From an uncultured Clostridia bacterium (GTDB lineage: Bacteria; Bacillota; Clostridia; Christensenellales; Aristaeellaceae): DNA of 64,000 nucleotides. The notes beneath the pieces are model-generated. The model was not told the DNA's origin. It did no database searches and saw only the letters and a program-made list of their open reading frames with translations. The stretch is from positions 1 to 64,000 of the forward strand of contig CALCQO010000048.1 in assembly GCA_937894675.1 (NCBI GenBank). Direction: 5' to 3'. Positions 7,619 to 16,304 of the stretch are shown here, piece after piece; position 1 is the stretch's first letter; the number at the start of each line of letters is the position of its first letter. Position numbers and translations under genes: made by a program.

Positions 7619-8704
7619 ATGAGCAGAGTGTACAATTTCGCGCCGGGGCCTGCCTGCCTGCCCGAAGAGGTGCTGAAGGAAGCCGCCCAGGAGATGCTGG
7701 ATTATAACGGCAGCGGCATGAGCGTGATGGAGATGAGCCACCGTTCCCAGGCCTTCGAGGGGATCCTCGCTGAGGCCCAGGAAACACTGGGGGAACTGAT
7801 GGGCATCCCGGACAACTACCAGGTGCTCTTCCTTCAGGGAGGCGCCTCCACCCAGTTTGCCATGGTGCCCATGAACCTGTCGCGCATCGGCAAGGCGGAC
7901 TATCTGGTGACAGGCAGCTTCGCCAAGAAGGCCATGCAGGAAGCGAAGAAGTATCTGGATGTCAGCGTAGTAGCTTCCAGCGAGGCGGATAACTTTACCT
8001 ATGTTCCTGATGTGAAGGGGCTCTCCTTCCGCCAGGACGCCGACTATGTGCATATCTGCGAAAACAACACTATCTACGGCACCCGGTATACTGCGCTGCC
8101 CGATACAGGCAGCATCCCCTTGGCGGCGGATTTGTCTTCCTGCATACTGTCCGGGCCTATTGATGTGCAGAAGTACGGCCTTATCTATGCCGGGGCGCAG
8201 AAGAACATCGGCCCCGCCGGGGTTACCCTGGTCATCATCCGCAAGGATCTGATTCAGGAAGAACTGCCCGCCTTCGTGCCCACCATGCTGCAGTACAAAA
8301 CCCACGCCAAGGAAAACTCCCTGTACAATACGCCCCCCAGCTACGCCATCTACATCTGCGGCAAGGTGTTCCAGTGGCTCAAAAAGCAGGGCGGCCTCAA
8401 AGCCATGGGCGAAATAAACCAGCGGAAGGCCGGCATCCTGTATGATGTGCTGGACAGCAGTTCCCTGTTCAAGGGCACAGCCCGGGCGGACAGCCGCTCG
8501 CTGATGAATGTAACCTTTGTTACCGGGGATGAGCAGCTGGACGCGGATTTTGTGTCCGGCGCCAAAAAGCAGGGGCTGGTCAACATTAAGGGACACCGCT
8601 CGGTGGGAGGCATGCGCGCCAGCATCTACAACGCCATGCCCATCGAAGGGGTGCAGAAGCTGGCGGCCTACATGCAGGCCTTTGAAAAGGAGCACGCCAA
8701 ATGA
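7619..8704 (+). CDS. serC: Phosphoserine aminotransferase
   Basis: A 361-residue class V aminotransferase that converts 3-phosphohydroxypyruvate and glutamate to phosphoserine and 2-oxoglutarate, the second step of serine synthesis. The start VYNFAPGPACLPEEVL is the classic SerC N-terminus. The pyridoxal phosphate lysine is Lys195 in AGAQKNIGPAG, and GMRASIYNA near the end is also typical. AAAAGGAGG precedes the ATG. The stop overlaps the serA start (ATGA), so the two are translationally coupled. No serB is in the window. Confidence 0.96.
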   Translation: MSRVYNFAPGPACLPEEVLKEAAQEMLDYNGSGMSVMEMSHRSQAFEGILAEAQETLGELMGIPDNYQVLFLQGGASTQFAMVPMNLSRIGKADYLVTGSFAKKAMQEAKKYLDVSVVASSEADNFTYVPDVKGLSFRQDADYVHICENNTIYGTRYTALPDTGSIPLAADLSSCILSGPIDVQKYGLIYAGAQKNIGPAGVTLVIIRKDLIQEELPAFVPTMLQYKTHAKENSLYNTPPSYAIYICGKVFQWLKKQGGLKAMGEINQRKAGILYDVLDSSSLFKGTARADSRSLMNVTFVTGDEQLDADFVSGAKKQGLVNIKGHRSVGGMRASIYNAMPIEGVQKLAAYMQAFEKEHAK

Positions 8705-9873
8705 AGGAACGTAATGTAGTCTGCATCAACCCCATTTCCCCAAAGGGATTGGAGCGCTTCGGCGCCAACTATACCATCACCAAGGACGCGTGCGACGCGG
8801 ACTGCTGGCTGGTGCGCTCGGCAGATTTGCTCACCTCGGAGCTGCCGCCCCGCCTGCGCGCCATCGGCCGCGCGGGGGCGGGGGTGAACAACATCCCCCT
8901 GGACCGCTGCACCCAGCAGGGTATCGTGGTGTTCAACACTCCCGGCGCCAACGCCAACGCGGTTGCAGAAATGGTGATTGCCGGTATGCTGATGGCCTCC
9001 CGCGACATCGTGGGCGGCGTCAACTGGCTGCGCACCCTGGAAGCCTCCGGCATCGCCGCGGCGGTGGAAAAGGGCAAGAAAAATTTTGCCGGCACCGAGC
9101 TGCGGGGCAAGAAACTGGGCGTCATCGGCCTGGGCGCCATCGGGCATCTGGTGGCCAATGTGGCTGTCAGCCTAGGGATGGAAGTGTACGGGTACGACCC
9201 CTACATCTCCGTCAACTACGCCTGGCGCCTGTCCCGTGCCGTGCGTCATGTGGAAAGCCTAGCAGATTTGTTGACCCAGTGCGACTACATCACCATCCAT
9301 GTCCCGCTCATCGACGCAACCCGCAACATGATCGGCGCCGAGCAGATTGCCATGATGAAGGACGGCGTCATCCTGTTGAACTTCTCCCGCGACACCCTGA
9401 TGGATGAGGACGCGGTGGGGCAGGCCCTGCAAAGCGGCAAGGTGCGCAAATTTGTCACCGAGTTTGCCAACGAGAAAAACATCCTCTTCCCCAACACCAT
9501 CATTACCCCCCATCTGGGCGCTTCCACCGAGGAGTCGGAGGAGAACTGCGCGGTCATGGCGGTGGATGAGGTGCAGGATTATCTGAACAACGGCAACATC
9601 GCCAATTCCGTCAACTTCCCCGCCATTTCCCTGGGCGCCATCAGAACGCCCACCCGGGTGGTGGTGCTGCACAACAATGTGCCGGGCATCATTTCCAAAA
9701 TCACCACGCTGTTCAGCAACTTTGGCTTCAATATCGAGCAGATGATTTCCGCCAGCCGCGGCCATGCCGCCTGCGCCTTGTTTGATGTAGGCCAGGCCAT
9801 GCAGCGGGAGTTCGCCATGCAGCTGAGCACCCGGGAGGACATCCTGAAGGTGCGGGTCATCCAGAAGGATTGA
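8701..9873 (+). CDS. serA: D-3-phosphoglycerate dehydrogenase
   Basis: A 390-residue NAD-dependent dehydrogenase that oxidises 3-phosphoglycerate as the first step of serine synthesis. The substrate half carries GRAGAGVNNIPLDRC, the Rossmann half GVIGLGAIGHLVAN, and ITPHLGASTEESEENC contains the catalytic His. The last 75 residues form a short ACT domain (TRVVVLHNNVPGIISKITTL), which in the family can bind serine as a feedback inhibitor. It is second in the operon and overlaps serC by four bases. Confidence 0.95.
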   Translation: MKERNVVCINPISPKGLERFGANYTITKDACDADCWLVRSADLLTSELPPRLRAIGRAGAGVNNIPLDRCTQQGIVVFNTPGANANAVAEMVIAGMLMASRDIVGGVNWLRTLEASGIAAAVEKGKKNFAGTELRGKKLGVIGLGAIGHLVANVAVSLGMEVYGYDPYISVNYAWRLSRAVRHVESLADLLTQCDYITIHVPLIDATRNMIGAEQIAMMKDGVILLNFSRDTLMDEDAVGQALQSGKVRKFVTEFANEKNILFPNTIITPHLGASTEESEENCAVMAVDEVQDYLNNGNIANSVNFPAISLGAIRTPTRVVVLHNNVPGIISKITTLFSNFGFNIEQMISASRGHAACALFDVGQAMQREFAMQLSTREDILKVRVIQKD

Positions 9874-9875
9874 GT

Positions 9876-10676
9876 ATGGAAACAACCAAAAAACTGCGCT
9901 TTGGCGCGACCTACCTGCTGGAAAACCCGTCCATCGAGGACGCGGTGGCTTTGTGCGTTAAAGAAGGGCTGCACTTTGTGGAGCTGAACAGCAATTTCCC
10001 CCAATGCCTACTACACCTGATGAAGCCGGACAAGCTGAGACAATTGGCGCGGGACAATGGCATCTTCTTTACTCTGCACCTGGACGACCGCTTTGATCCC
10101 TTCGACTTCAACCCCCATGTGGGCAAAGCCTACCGGCAGACCATGCTGGAAGGGCTGGCATTGGCTGGAGAAGCGGACATTCCCGTCATCAACATGCACA
10201 TTCCCCGGGGCAATATTGTGACCCTGCCCTCGGGCAGGCATTATATCTACCAGGAATACCCGAAAGAGTTTGAGGAAAGCTTGCTGTCATTCCGCGAATT
10301 GTGCGGACAAAACGCGGGGGATACAGTGCGTATCGCCATCGAGAATACCGACGGCTGGGAAGGGTACGAGAAAGCGGCCATTGAGACGCTGCTGGTAAGC
10401 CCCATATTCGGGCTGACGCTGGATGTGGGCCACGACCATGCCACCGGCAACCAGGATTTGCCCTTTATCCAAGCCCATCACCGAAAACTTTGCCACATGC
10501 ACCTGCACGACGGGTGGGAGCAGACCAATCATCAGGCGCTGGGCACCGGTGTCATCCCCCTGGGGGAACGCCTTGCCATGGCGGCGGCAACCAACGCCAC
10601 CGTGGTGCTGGAAACCAAGACAAAGGAAGCGCTGCGCCAATCGGTGCAATACTTAAAGGACAAAGGATATCTATAA
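9876..10676 (+). CDS. Sugar phosphate isomerase/epimerase-like TIM-barrel protein
   Basis: A 266-residue protein of the xylose-isomerase-like (AP endonuclease 2) superfamily. Metal-site candidates are the histidines of NMHIPRG, the AIENTDG glutamate, LTLDVGHDH, and CHMHLHDG followed by a late VVLETK glutamate, the usual order of ligands in these barrels. The substrate is unknown. It is the third gene of the serine operon. ATG 9876 is spaced correctly from AGAAGG, while TTG 9870 overlaps the serA stop and would add only two residues. A terminator follows. Co-transcription with serCA may mean a role near three-carbon metabolism, but that is only inference. Confidence 0.75.
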   Translation: METTKKLRFGATYLLENPSIEDAVALCVKEGLHFVELNSNFPQCLLHLMKPDKLRQLARDNGIFFTLHLDDRFDPFDFNPHVGKAYRQTMLEGLALAGEADIPVINMHIPRGNIVTLPSGRHYIYQEYPKEFEESLLSFRELCGQNAGDTVRIAIENTDGWEGYEKAAIETLLVSPIFGLTLDVGHDHATGNQDLPFIQAHHRKLCHMHLHDGWEQTNHQALGTGVIPLGERLAMAAATNATVVLETKTKEALRQSVQYLKDKGYL

Positions 10677-10695
10677 GCGAATAGGGGAATTCTTG

Positions 10696-10718
10696 CAAGG
10701 CTGAAAGGCCTTGTTTTT
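10696..10718 (+). terminator. Terminator of the serine operon
   Basis: CAAGGC pairs with GCCTTG around a six-base loop, and TTTTT follows. Confidence 0.75.
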
Positions 10719-10733
10719 ATGTGTCAAAAGATA

Positions 10734-10762
10734 TTGACAAGGTGCCGGGTCAGCCGTATGAT
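10734..10762 (+). promoter_or_regulatory. Promoter of the C45-type hydrolase gene
   Basis: TTGACA (10734-10739), 17-base spacer, TATGAT (10757-10762). Confidence 0.8.
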
Positions 10763-10839
10763 AAGTACAGAAAAAATACAGAGTGTCGGATTACAAAAGC
10801 CTGGCTGAAAAGCCTTGCAATATAAGGAGGTGTCGTATC

Positions 10840-12594
10840 GTGAAGAAACGGGTTTCTCTACTGTTGGGTATCCTCATGTTGTTCCTCCTCATCCTTCCTG
10901 CCCAGGCGCAGGTACCGGAACAGCATGCCGCAGGCCAAGCCTTCGGCGCCATGTACGCCCAGGACATCCGCGGAAACATCCAGGCGCTGTACCAGGCAGC
11001 CGAGGAAAAAGCGGTGGACAAGGCGGCGCTTACAGAACATGCCCTGGGCAGCGCCGAGGCCTGCGCTGAGCTGCTGCCTGGCAAAATCGACTGGATGCGG
11101 GGCGTCGCCGATGGCGCCGGCATTCCCTACGCGGACATCGCTGTGTTCAACTTCTCCGACAAACTGGTGGGCGGCCTGTACGGCGAGTGCACCACCTTCA
11201 TGGCCAACGGCAAGTACGTGGCAGGGGGCGGCACCATCATCGCCAAAAACCGCGACCAGTCCATCCAGACCCTGTCGGAAGTGACGCTGGAGGAAGCGGC
11301 CCGCTACACCAAGGACGATTTGTACCAGGCAGCCTACATACAGATCCCCCAGATGGAGGAAACCTACCGGTTCACCGGTTCCAGAACCGCCGGGCGATGG
11401 GGCTACGGCATGGGGGTCAACGAACATGGCGTATCCGCCTCGGATAACGACGCCAACTCCCGCGACTACCTGCAGTTTGACAAGAGCCTGCACGATAACG
11501 ACGTTATCCGCCTGATTCTGGAACGCGCCAAGACCGCCCGGGAAGGGGTGGACGTGGTGGCGTCCCTGGTGGAGGAATACGGCCAGGCGTGGAACGGCAT
11601 CATGTTTGAAATTGGCGACAAGGACGAACTGTGGATTGTGGAAGTCACCGGCAAGCGTTGGGCGGCCAAACTGTACAAGGATGCCTATACCGCCCGCTCC
11701 AACCAGTTCCAACTGCGGGATGATTATGATTTGGCCTCCCCCGATCTGATTTCCTTCGCCGCCGAAATGGGCTGGGAGGAAGCCGGCGCCGAGAAAATCG
11801 ACTTCACCGCGGCCTATTCCTCCCGGGAGCTGTACCCTTCCAGCAATGACGATATCGCTACCCGGGAATCCTGCGCGTCTCTGTACAACACCCAGGTGCG
11901 CTACGACCGGGCGATGGAACTGCTGGAGGAAGCCCTGGCCATCGACGGCACCATCTCCCCCCGGGATATGACCGCCTTTGTCCGCGATCACTTTGATACC
12001 TACACCCTGCCCAGCGGCAAGGTGGTGGACATGCAGCAGATTCCTTTCTACTCGTCCGATCTGTGCGACTGGTACGGCAGGGAATGGTATGTGGACACCC
12101 CCGGGAAGGATACCATCGAGGTCTCCATCTATCTGCGCGCTCCCTGCAGCCATGATTTGGGCTGGGGCGCTACCAGCGCCACGGGCATTCTGGTTACCCA
12201 GCCGGATGTTCCCGGCATGATGCTGCACAGCTACATGCCTCCCTGCATGGGCACCTTCGTTCCCTTCTTCCCCCTGCAGACTCAGGTGGACGAGCGCTAT
12301 TCCACCCCCGAAGCAGCCAGCGTGTACAACACCATCGCCACCAAGTCCTTCGGGTTTTACTCCCTGTTCTATGACGGGGTGCGCGAAGCCTTTGATCCCT
12401 ATGAGAACAGCATGTTCCAGTCCCTGGAGAATGTGACAAATCAGTACCAGGCGCTGGTGAAAGCCGGGGAAAAGGAAGCGGCTGCCCAGCTGCTGACCGC
12501 CTTCTCCATGGCCCAGCAGGCCGCCGCCTATGAAGCGTCCCAGCAGGCGCTGCAGAATATGCAGGACGCGGCTGTGGAAAACTCTTCCTGGTAA
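10840..12594 (+). CDS. Secreted C45/C69-type Ntn hydrolase (acyltransferase or peptidase)
   Basis: A 584-residue protein starting at GTG 10840, nine bases after GGAGG. A signal peptide ends at LPAQAQ. A prosegment of about 90 residues leads to GECTTFMANG, where Cys117 is the likely nucleophile exposed by self-cleavage; TIIAKNRDQ follows, like the ARNxD element of penicillin acylases, acid ceramidases and C69 dipeptidases. The layout with a propeptide before an internal Cys resembles isopenicillin N acyltransferase (C45). It probably hydrolyses an amide bond outside the cell, perhaps in a peptide or N-acyl amino acid. The substrate cannot be told from sequence. I found no lipobox or wall anchor. 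Confidence 0.75.
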   Translation: MKKRVSLLLGILMLFLLILPAQAQVPEQHAAGQAFGAMYAQDIRGNIQALYQAAEEKAVDKAALTEHALGSAEACAELLPGKIDWMRGVADGAGIPYADIAVFNFSDKLVGGLYGECTTFMANGKYVAGGGTIIAKNRDQSIQTLSEVTLEEAARYTKDDLYQAAYIQIPQMEETYRFTGSRTAGRWGYGMGVNEHGVSASDNDANSRDYLQFDKSLHDNDVIRLILERAKTAREGVDVVASLVEEYGQAWNGIMFEIGDKDELWIVEVTGKRWAAKLYKDAYTARSNQFQLRDDYDLASPDLISFAAEMGWEEAGAEKIDFTAAYSSRELYPSSNDDIATRESCASLYNTQVRYDRAMELLEEALAIDGTISPRDMTAFVRDHFDTYTLPSGKVVDMQQIPFYSSDLCDWYGREWYVDTPGKDTIEVSIYLRAPCSHDLGWGATSATGILVTQPDVPGMMLHSYMPPCMGTFVPFFPLQTQVDERYSTPEAASVYNTIATKSFGFYSLFYDGVREAFDPYENSMFQSLENVTNQYQALVKAGEKEAAAQLLTAFSMAQQAAAYEASQQALQNMQDAAVENSSW

Positions 12595-12647
12595 TCCTTC
12601 ACAAAACAATGGTTCCGGCAGCCGGGGGTTTTCCCCCGGCTGTCGCC

Positions 12648-12676
12648 TTGAAGAACGCGCCGAATCATGGTATCGT
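12648..12676 (+). promoter_or_regulatory. Promoter of the NTPase-arcC-ygeX-ridA unit
   Basis: TTGAAG (12648-12653), 17-base spacer, TATCGT (12671-12676) with an extended TGG. A hairpin at 12615-12643 just upstream has no T run. Confidence 0.55.
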
Positions 12677-12711
12677 AGGCTTAGCAAAACCTTCTGATGA
12701 TGGGAGGGCGT

Positions 12712-13584
12712 ATGAACAAAGCCAAGGTATTGATACGCGGCGCGAGCGGCTCGGGTAAATCCAGCCTGCTTAATCAGGCGCTGGCGGAATGCGGCATACA
12801 GCCGCGGGGCTTGCGCACCCTGCGCAGTTTCCAGGATGGGAAGGAGCAGGGGTTTGATATGCTGGCGCTGTCTACCGGCACCTGGGTCCCCCTTGTGCGG
12901 GGGCTGCCCCGGCAGCCCAAACGCCCTGACCACGCCTTTTTTGACGCCTTCGCCCTGCCCATGCTGCGGGGGGAGCTGGCAGGGGACGGGCTGATTCTGG
13001 TGGACGAAATCGGCCGGTTTGAAAAGCACGAGGACAACTATCTCAAAGCCCTGCTGGAAGTGTGGCACGACAGCGCCCGTCCCTCCCTCTTTGTGTTGAA
13101 AAAGGAGCATCTGCCCTTCAACGACATGCTGTGGGACAGCGCTGTAGAGCAGGCGCTTACCATCGATTTGGAGGAGAGCACTCCCTTGGAGGCGGGGCAA
13201 AGCCTGTGCGGCGCGCTGATGGATGCACCTGCTCCCCGCGTATTCCTGCGGGTTATTCTGGACACCTCCGGCATGGAAAGCGCCGAGGCTCTGCGCCTTT
13301 TAGACAGGGTCTGCCAGTGGCTGAACAGCCATCCCGGCAAGGGGCTGGGCATCCTGTGCGATGAACGGGCTGAAATGCTGCACACCGCGGCGGGCAGGGG
13401 ACTGGTGCCGGTGCATGCAAACAATTGCGAGGACGGATTAAGTCTGCCGCTGTTCCGGCAGTATCAGGAGGTACGGGATCTGGTGCTCACCGCCCGCTCC
13501 CTGCAATTGCGGGACGCGCAGTGGCAAGCCTTGCTGGCGGACGCGCTGCGGCAAAAAGAGCAACCCTCATCTGCGGACAGTTGA
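12712..13584 (+). CDS. P-loop NTPase, THEP1-like
   Basis: A 290-residue protein with an N-terminal Walker A (RGASGSGKSSLL) and a Walker B LVDEIGRFE. The combination of GxxGxGK and DEIG near residue 105 resembles the nucleoside-triphosphatase THEP1 family. The C-terminal half (from about 180) has no motif that I recognise. ATG 12712 follows GGGAGGG. It is the first gene of a unit with carbamate kinase, diaminopropionate ammonia-lyase and RidA, so it may be an accessory NTPase for that pathway. The next gene is in the same reading frame, 27 bases after the TGA. Confidence 0.65.
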   Translation: MNKAKVLIRGASGSGKSSLLNQALAECGIQPRGLRTLRSFQDGKEQGFDMLALSTGTWVPLVRGLPRQPKRPDHAFFDAFALPMLRGELAGDGLILVDEIGRFEKHEDNYLKALLEVWHDSARPSLFVLKKEHLPFNDMLWDSAVEQALTIDLEESTPLEAGQSLCGALMDAPAPRVFLRVILDTSGMESAEALRLLDRVCQWLNSHPGKGLGILCDERAEMLHTAAGRGLVPVHANNCEDGLSLPLFRQYQEVRDLVLTARSLQLRDAQWQALLADALRQKEQPSSADS

Positions 13585-13611
13585 AAATATCAGGAAAGTC
13601 GGTGGATCATC

Positions 13612-14550
13612 ATAGGCAAGCGAATACTTATTTCCCTGGGCGGCAATGCCCTGGGGACGGATTTTACCAGCCTGATGGCAACCTCCGCCACGGTGGCAAA
13701 GCCTGTGGCGGGACTCATCCGCAAGGGGTACGAGGTGCTGATTTGCCATGGCAACGGGCCTCAGGTGGGCATCATCAAAACCTCCATGGACATCGGCAAC
13801 CGGGAAACGGGACAGCCGGTGATGCCCATGTCCGACTGCGTGGCGGCCAGCCAGGCGTTTATCGGGTACCATCTGCAGAACGCCCTGCAGAATGCCCTGA
13901 CACAATCAGGCATTGACAAATGCGTGGCCACCCTGATTACCCGGGTGGTGGTGGACAGGCAGGACAAGGGTTTTCAGAACCCCACCAAGCCTGTGGGCGC
14001 CTTTGTAACCAGGGAAGAGGCGGAAATCATGGAAAAGAGCGGCATCACCATGGTGGAGGATGCCGGCAGGGGCTACCGGGAGGTTGTGCCTTCCCCGATG
14101 CCCCAACGCATAGTGGAAAAGGACGCGGTCCGGCAGCTGCTGGATATGGGCCAGGTAGTCATCGCCGGCGGCGGCGGGGGCATCCCTGTCACCTACGAAC
14201 AGGGGCAATACCACGCCATCGACGCGGTGATCGACAAGGACTGGGTGTCTATCATGCTGGCGGGGGATACAGGCTGCGACGAGCTGGTCATGCTGACCGG
14301 GGTGGAAAAGGTGGCCATCGCCTTCAATCAGCCCGGGCAGCGCTGGCTGGACAGCATAACGGTGTCCCAGGCGCGCCAATACATCAAGGATGGGGAATTC
14401 CCCGCCGGGTCCATGCTGCCCAAGGTGGAAGCGGCTATCCGCTTTGCTTCCTCTGCCCCGGGCAAGCGCGCGCTGATTACTTCCCTTAACAAGCTGGAGG
14501 AAGGCTTGGAGGGGGAAACAGGCACCTGGATTGTGCGGGATGACGAATAA
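13612..14550 (+). CDS. arcC: Carbamate kinase with no standard start codon
   Basis: The frame encodes a complete carbamate kinase, which makes ATP and carbamate from ADP and carbamoyl phosphate. Visible family marks are RILISLGGNALG at the N-terminus, CHGNGPQVG, GGGGIPV, AVIDKD and the late KVEAAIRF. No ATG, GTG or TTG lies between the previous in-frame TGA (13582) and the essential first strand; the first ATG is 13675, inside the protein after the nucleotide-binding GGNAL. By alignment with GKRI-type N-termini, ATA at 13612, six bases after GGTGG, is the likeliest start and gives 312 residues. It overlaps the next ORF frame but not its chosen start. Alternatives are a mutated ATG or coupling to the upstream gene. 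Confidence 0.8.
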   Translation: MGKRILISLGGNALGTDFTSLMATSATVAKPVAGLIRKGYEVLICHGNGPQVGIIKTSMDIGNRETGQPVMPMSDCVAASQAFIGYHLQNALQNALTQSGIDKCVATLITRVVVDRQDKGFQNPTKPVGAFVTREEAEIMEKSGITMVEDAGRGYREVVPSPMPQRIVEKDAVRQLLDMGQVVIAGGGGGIPVTYEQGQYHAIDAVIDKDWVSIMLAGDTGCDELVMLTGVEKVAIAFNQPGQRWLDSITVSQARQYIKDGEFPAGSMLPKVEAAIRFASSAPGKRALITSLNKLEEGLEGETGTWIVRDDE

Positions 14551-14566
14551 TGAATGGGAGGGTATC

Positions 14567-15811
14567 ATGCGGGAAGGATTTTTCTGGGCGGACATGCCCA
14601 CAGCGCCTTACGGCGAAGGGGCCGCGTTTTTAACGGCGGCGGGGGGGCAGGATGTGCTGCGGTATCACCAGTCCTTTCCCCAGTATACGCAGACGCCTCT
14701 GGCGAAACTGGACGGTCTGGCGGCGCGGCTTGGCATCAAGGGTCTGTATATCAAGGATGAAAGCTACCGTTTCGGCCTAAACGCCTTCAAGGTGCTGGGC
14801 GGCAGCTACGCCATGGGGCGCTGGATTGCCGGGCGGCTGGGCATCGCGCCTGAGGAGATGACCTATGACCATCTTACAAGCGAGGAAGTGCGCGGCAAAC
14901 TGGGGGAAGTAACCTTTATTTCCGCTACAGACGGCAACCATGGCCGGGGCGTCGCCTGGACAGCCAAGGCGCTGGGGCAAAAATCGGTTATCTACATGCC
15001 CTCCGGCACCGCCAGGGAAAGGCTGGAGAATATCCGCAAATTGGGGGCGGACGCCTCCATTCTGGACACGAACTATGACGACTGTGTGCGCCTGGCCGCC
15101 CAGCACGCCAGGGAGCGTGGCTGGGTGATGGTGCAGGACACCGCCTGGGAAGGGTATGAGGAAATCCCCCGGTGGATTATGCAGGGCTATGCCTCCATGG
15201 CGCTGGAAGCTTCCGGGCAATTGGAGGGCGTCACCCCCACCCATGTGTTTTTGCAGGCGGGCGTGGGCTCCCTGGCGGGGGCGGTAGCCGGGCTGCTGCG
15301 GGATGTGTACAAGAAACAGCCGCCCCGTGTCTTCATTGTGGAGCCCAACAAGGCGGACTGCCTGTACCAAACAGCCCGTCAGAACGACGGCCGGCTGCAC
15401 GCGGTGGCGGGCAGCTTGGATACCATTATGGCGGGGCTGGCCTGCGGGGAAGTGTGCACCATCGCCTGGGATGTACTGAAGGAAACTGCCCAAGCCGTCA
15501 TCAGCTGCCCCGACTGGGTGGCAGCCCATGGCATGCGGGTGCTGGGCAACCCGGAAAAGGGGGATGAGCGGGTCATCAGCGGCGAAAGCGGCGCGGTAAC
15601 CACCGGCCTCGCGGCGGCTGCCATGCAAAGGGAAGACCTGGCTTGGCTGCGGGATGCCCTGGGGCTGGACGAAAAGTCTGTGGTGCTGTGCTTCTCCACC
15701 GAGGGGGACACGGATCAGCAGAACTACCGGGATGTGGTGTGGCAGGGCAAGTACCCAAGCGACCCAAAGCATACCGGCGAATACAATCAACAGAAAGGGA
15801 GAGAAGTATGA
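14567..15811 (+). CDS. Diaminopropionate ammonia-lyase
   Basis: A 414-residue fold-type II pyridoxal phosphate enzyme of the YgeX family, which splits 2,3-diaminopropionate into pyruvate and two ammonia. The cofactor lysine is in RFGLNAFKVLGG, TDGNHGRGVAW is the asparagine loop, and AGVGSLAGAVAG is the phosphate-binding glycine loop. ATG 14567 is preferred over 14531 because it follows GGGAGGG and the earlier codon lies inside arcC. The stop overlaps the RidA start (ATGA). The enzyme's 2-aminoacrylate intermediate is the known substrate of RidA, which fits the operon. Confidence 0.92.
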   Translation: MREGFFWADMPTAPYGEGAAFLTAAGGQDVLRYHQSFPQYTQTPLAKLDGLAARLGIKGLYIKDESYRFGLNAFKVLGGSYAMGRWIAGRLGIAPEEMTYDHLTSEEVRGKLGEVTFISATDGNHGRGVAWTAKALGQKSVIYMPSGTARERLENIRKLGADASILDTNYDDCVRLAAQHARERGWVMVQDTAWEGYEEIPRWIMQGYASMALEASGQLEGVTPTHVFLQAGVGSLAGAVAGLLRDVYKKQPPRVFIVEPNKADCLYQTARQNDGRLHAVAGSLDTIMAGLACGEVCTIAWDVLKETAQAVISCPDWVAAHGMRVLGNPEKGDERVISGESGAVTTGLAAAAMQREDLAWLRDALGLDEKSVVLCFSTEGDTDQQNYRDVVWQGKYPSDPKHTGEYNQQKGREV

Positions 15812-16176
15812 AAACCATCGAAACCAACAAAGCGCCGGGGGCCATCGGCCCCTATTCCCAGGCCAAGGTCGCGGGCGGCCTGCTGTTTACCTCCGGCCAG
15901 ATTCCGGTGAACCCTGAGACCGGCATGGTGCCCGAGGGCATCGCCGCCCAGACGGAGCAAAGCTGCAAGAATGTGCAGGCGCTGGTGGAGGCGGCGGGCA
16001 GCAGCATGGACCATGTGGTGAAAACCCTGTGCTTCCTGCACGACATGGCAGACTTTGCCGCCTTTAACGAGGTGTATGCCAGGTATTTCCCCGGCAAGCC
16101 CGCCCGCAGCTGCGTGGCGGTGAAGGATATCCCCAAGGGCTGCCTGGTGGAAATTGAGGCCATCGCTGAATTGTGA
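15808..16176 (+). CDS. ridA: RidA family enamine/imine deaminase
   Basis: A 122-residue YjgF/YER057c/UK114 protein. GPYSQAKVAGGLLFTSGQIP and the C-terminal arginine segment GKPARSCVAV (Arg contacts the substrate carboxylate) are hallmarks. It hydrolyses 2-aminoacrylate and related enamines to 2-oxo acids and ammonia, protecting pyridoxal enzymes. Translational coupling to the ammonia-lyase indicates that it removes the reactive intermediate from that reaction. A strong terminator follows. Confidence 0.93.
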   Translation: MKTIETNKAPGAIGPYSQAKVAGGLLFTSGQIPVNPETGMVPEGIAAQTEQSCKNVQALVEAAGSSMDHVVKTLCFLHDMADFAAFNEVYARYFPGKPARSCVAVKDIPKGCLVEIEAIAEL

Positions 16177-16192
16177 GAACATGATGGATCCC

Positions 16193-16220
16193 GCCCCGGC
16201 TGAGCAAGCCGGGGCTTTTT
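16193..16220 (+). terminator. Terminator after ridA
   Basis: GCCCCGGC (16193-16200) pairs with GCCGGGGC (16208-16215), then TTTTT. Confidence 0.9.
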
Positions 16221-16251
16221 GCCGGGAACATGTTTCCTTATCCGTAAAGAG

Positions 16252-16260
16252 TGGTATAAT
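16252..16260 (+). promoter_or_regulatory. Extended -10 promoter
   Basis: TGGTATAAT; no clear -35. Confidence 0.6.
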
Positions 16261-16304
16261 CATACACAGGACGAGGAAGTCCGGAAGAAAGGGAGGAATA
16301 CCTG

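Noticed and set aside
13582..13584. TGA as selenocysteine joining the NTPase and carbamate kinase
   Set aside because: No stem-loop of SECIS type is evident after it and no known selenoprotein has this fusion; kept only as a minor alternative.
13675..14550. ATG 13675 as the start of carbamate kinase
   Set aside because: It would remove the first strand and the GGNAL nucleotide loop, which are plainly encoded just upstream.
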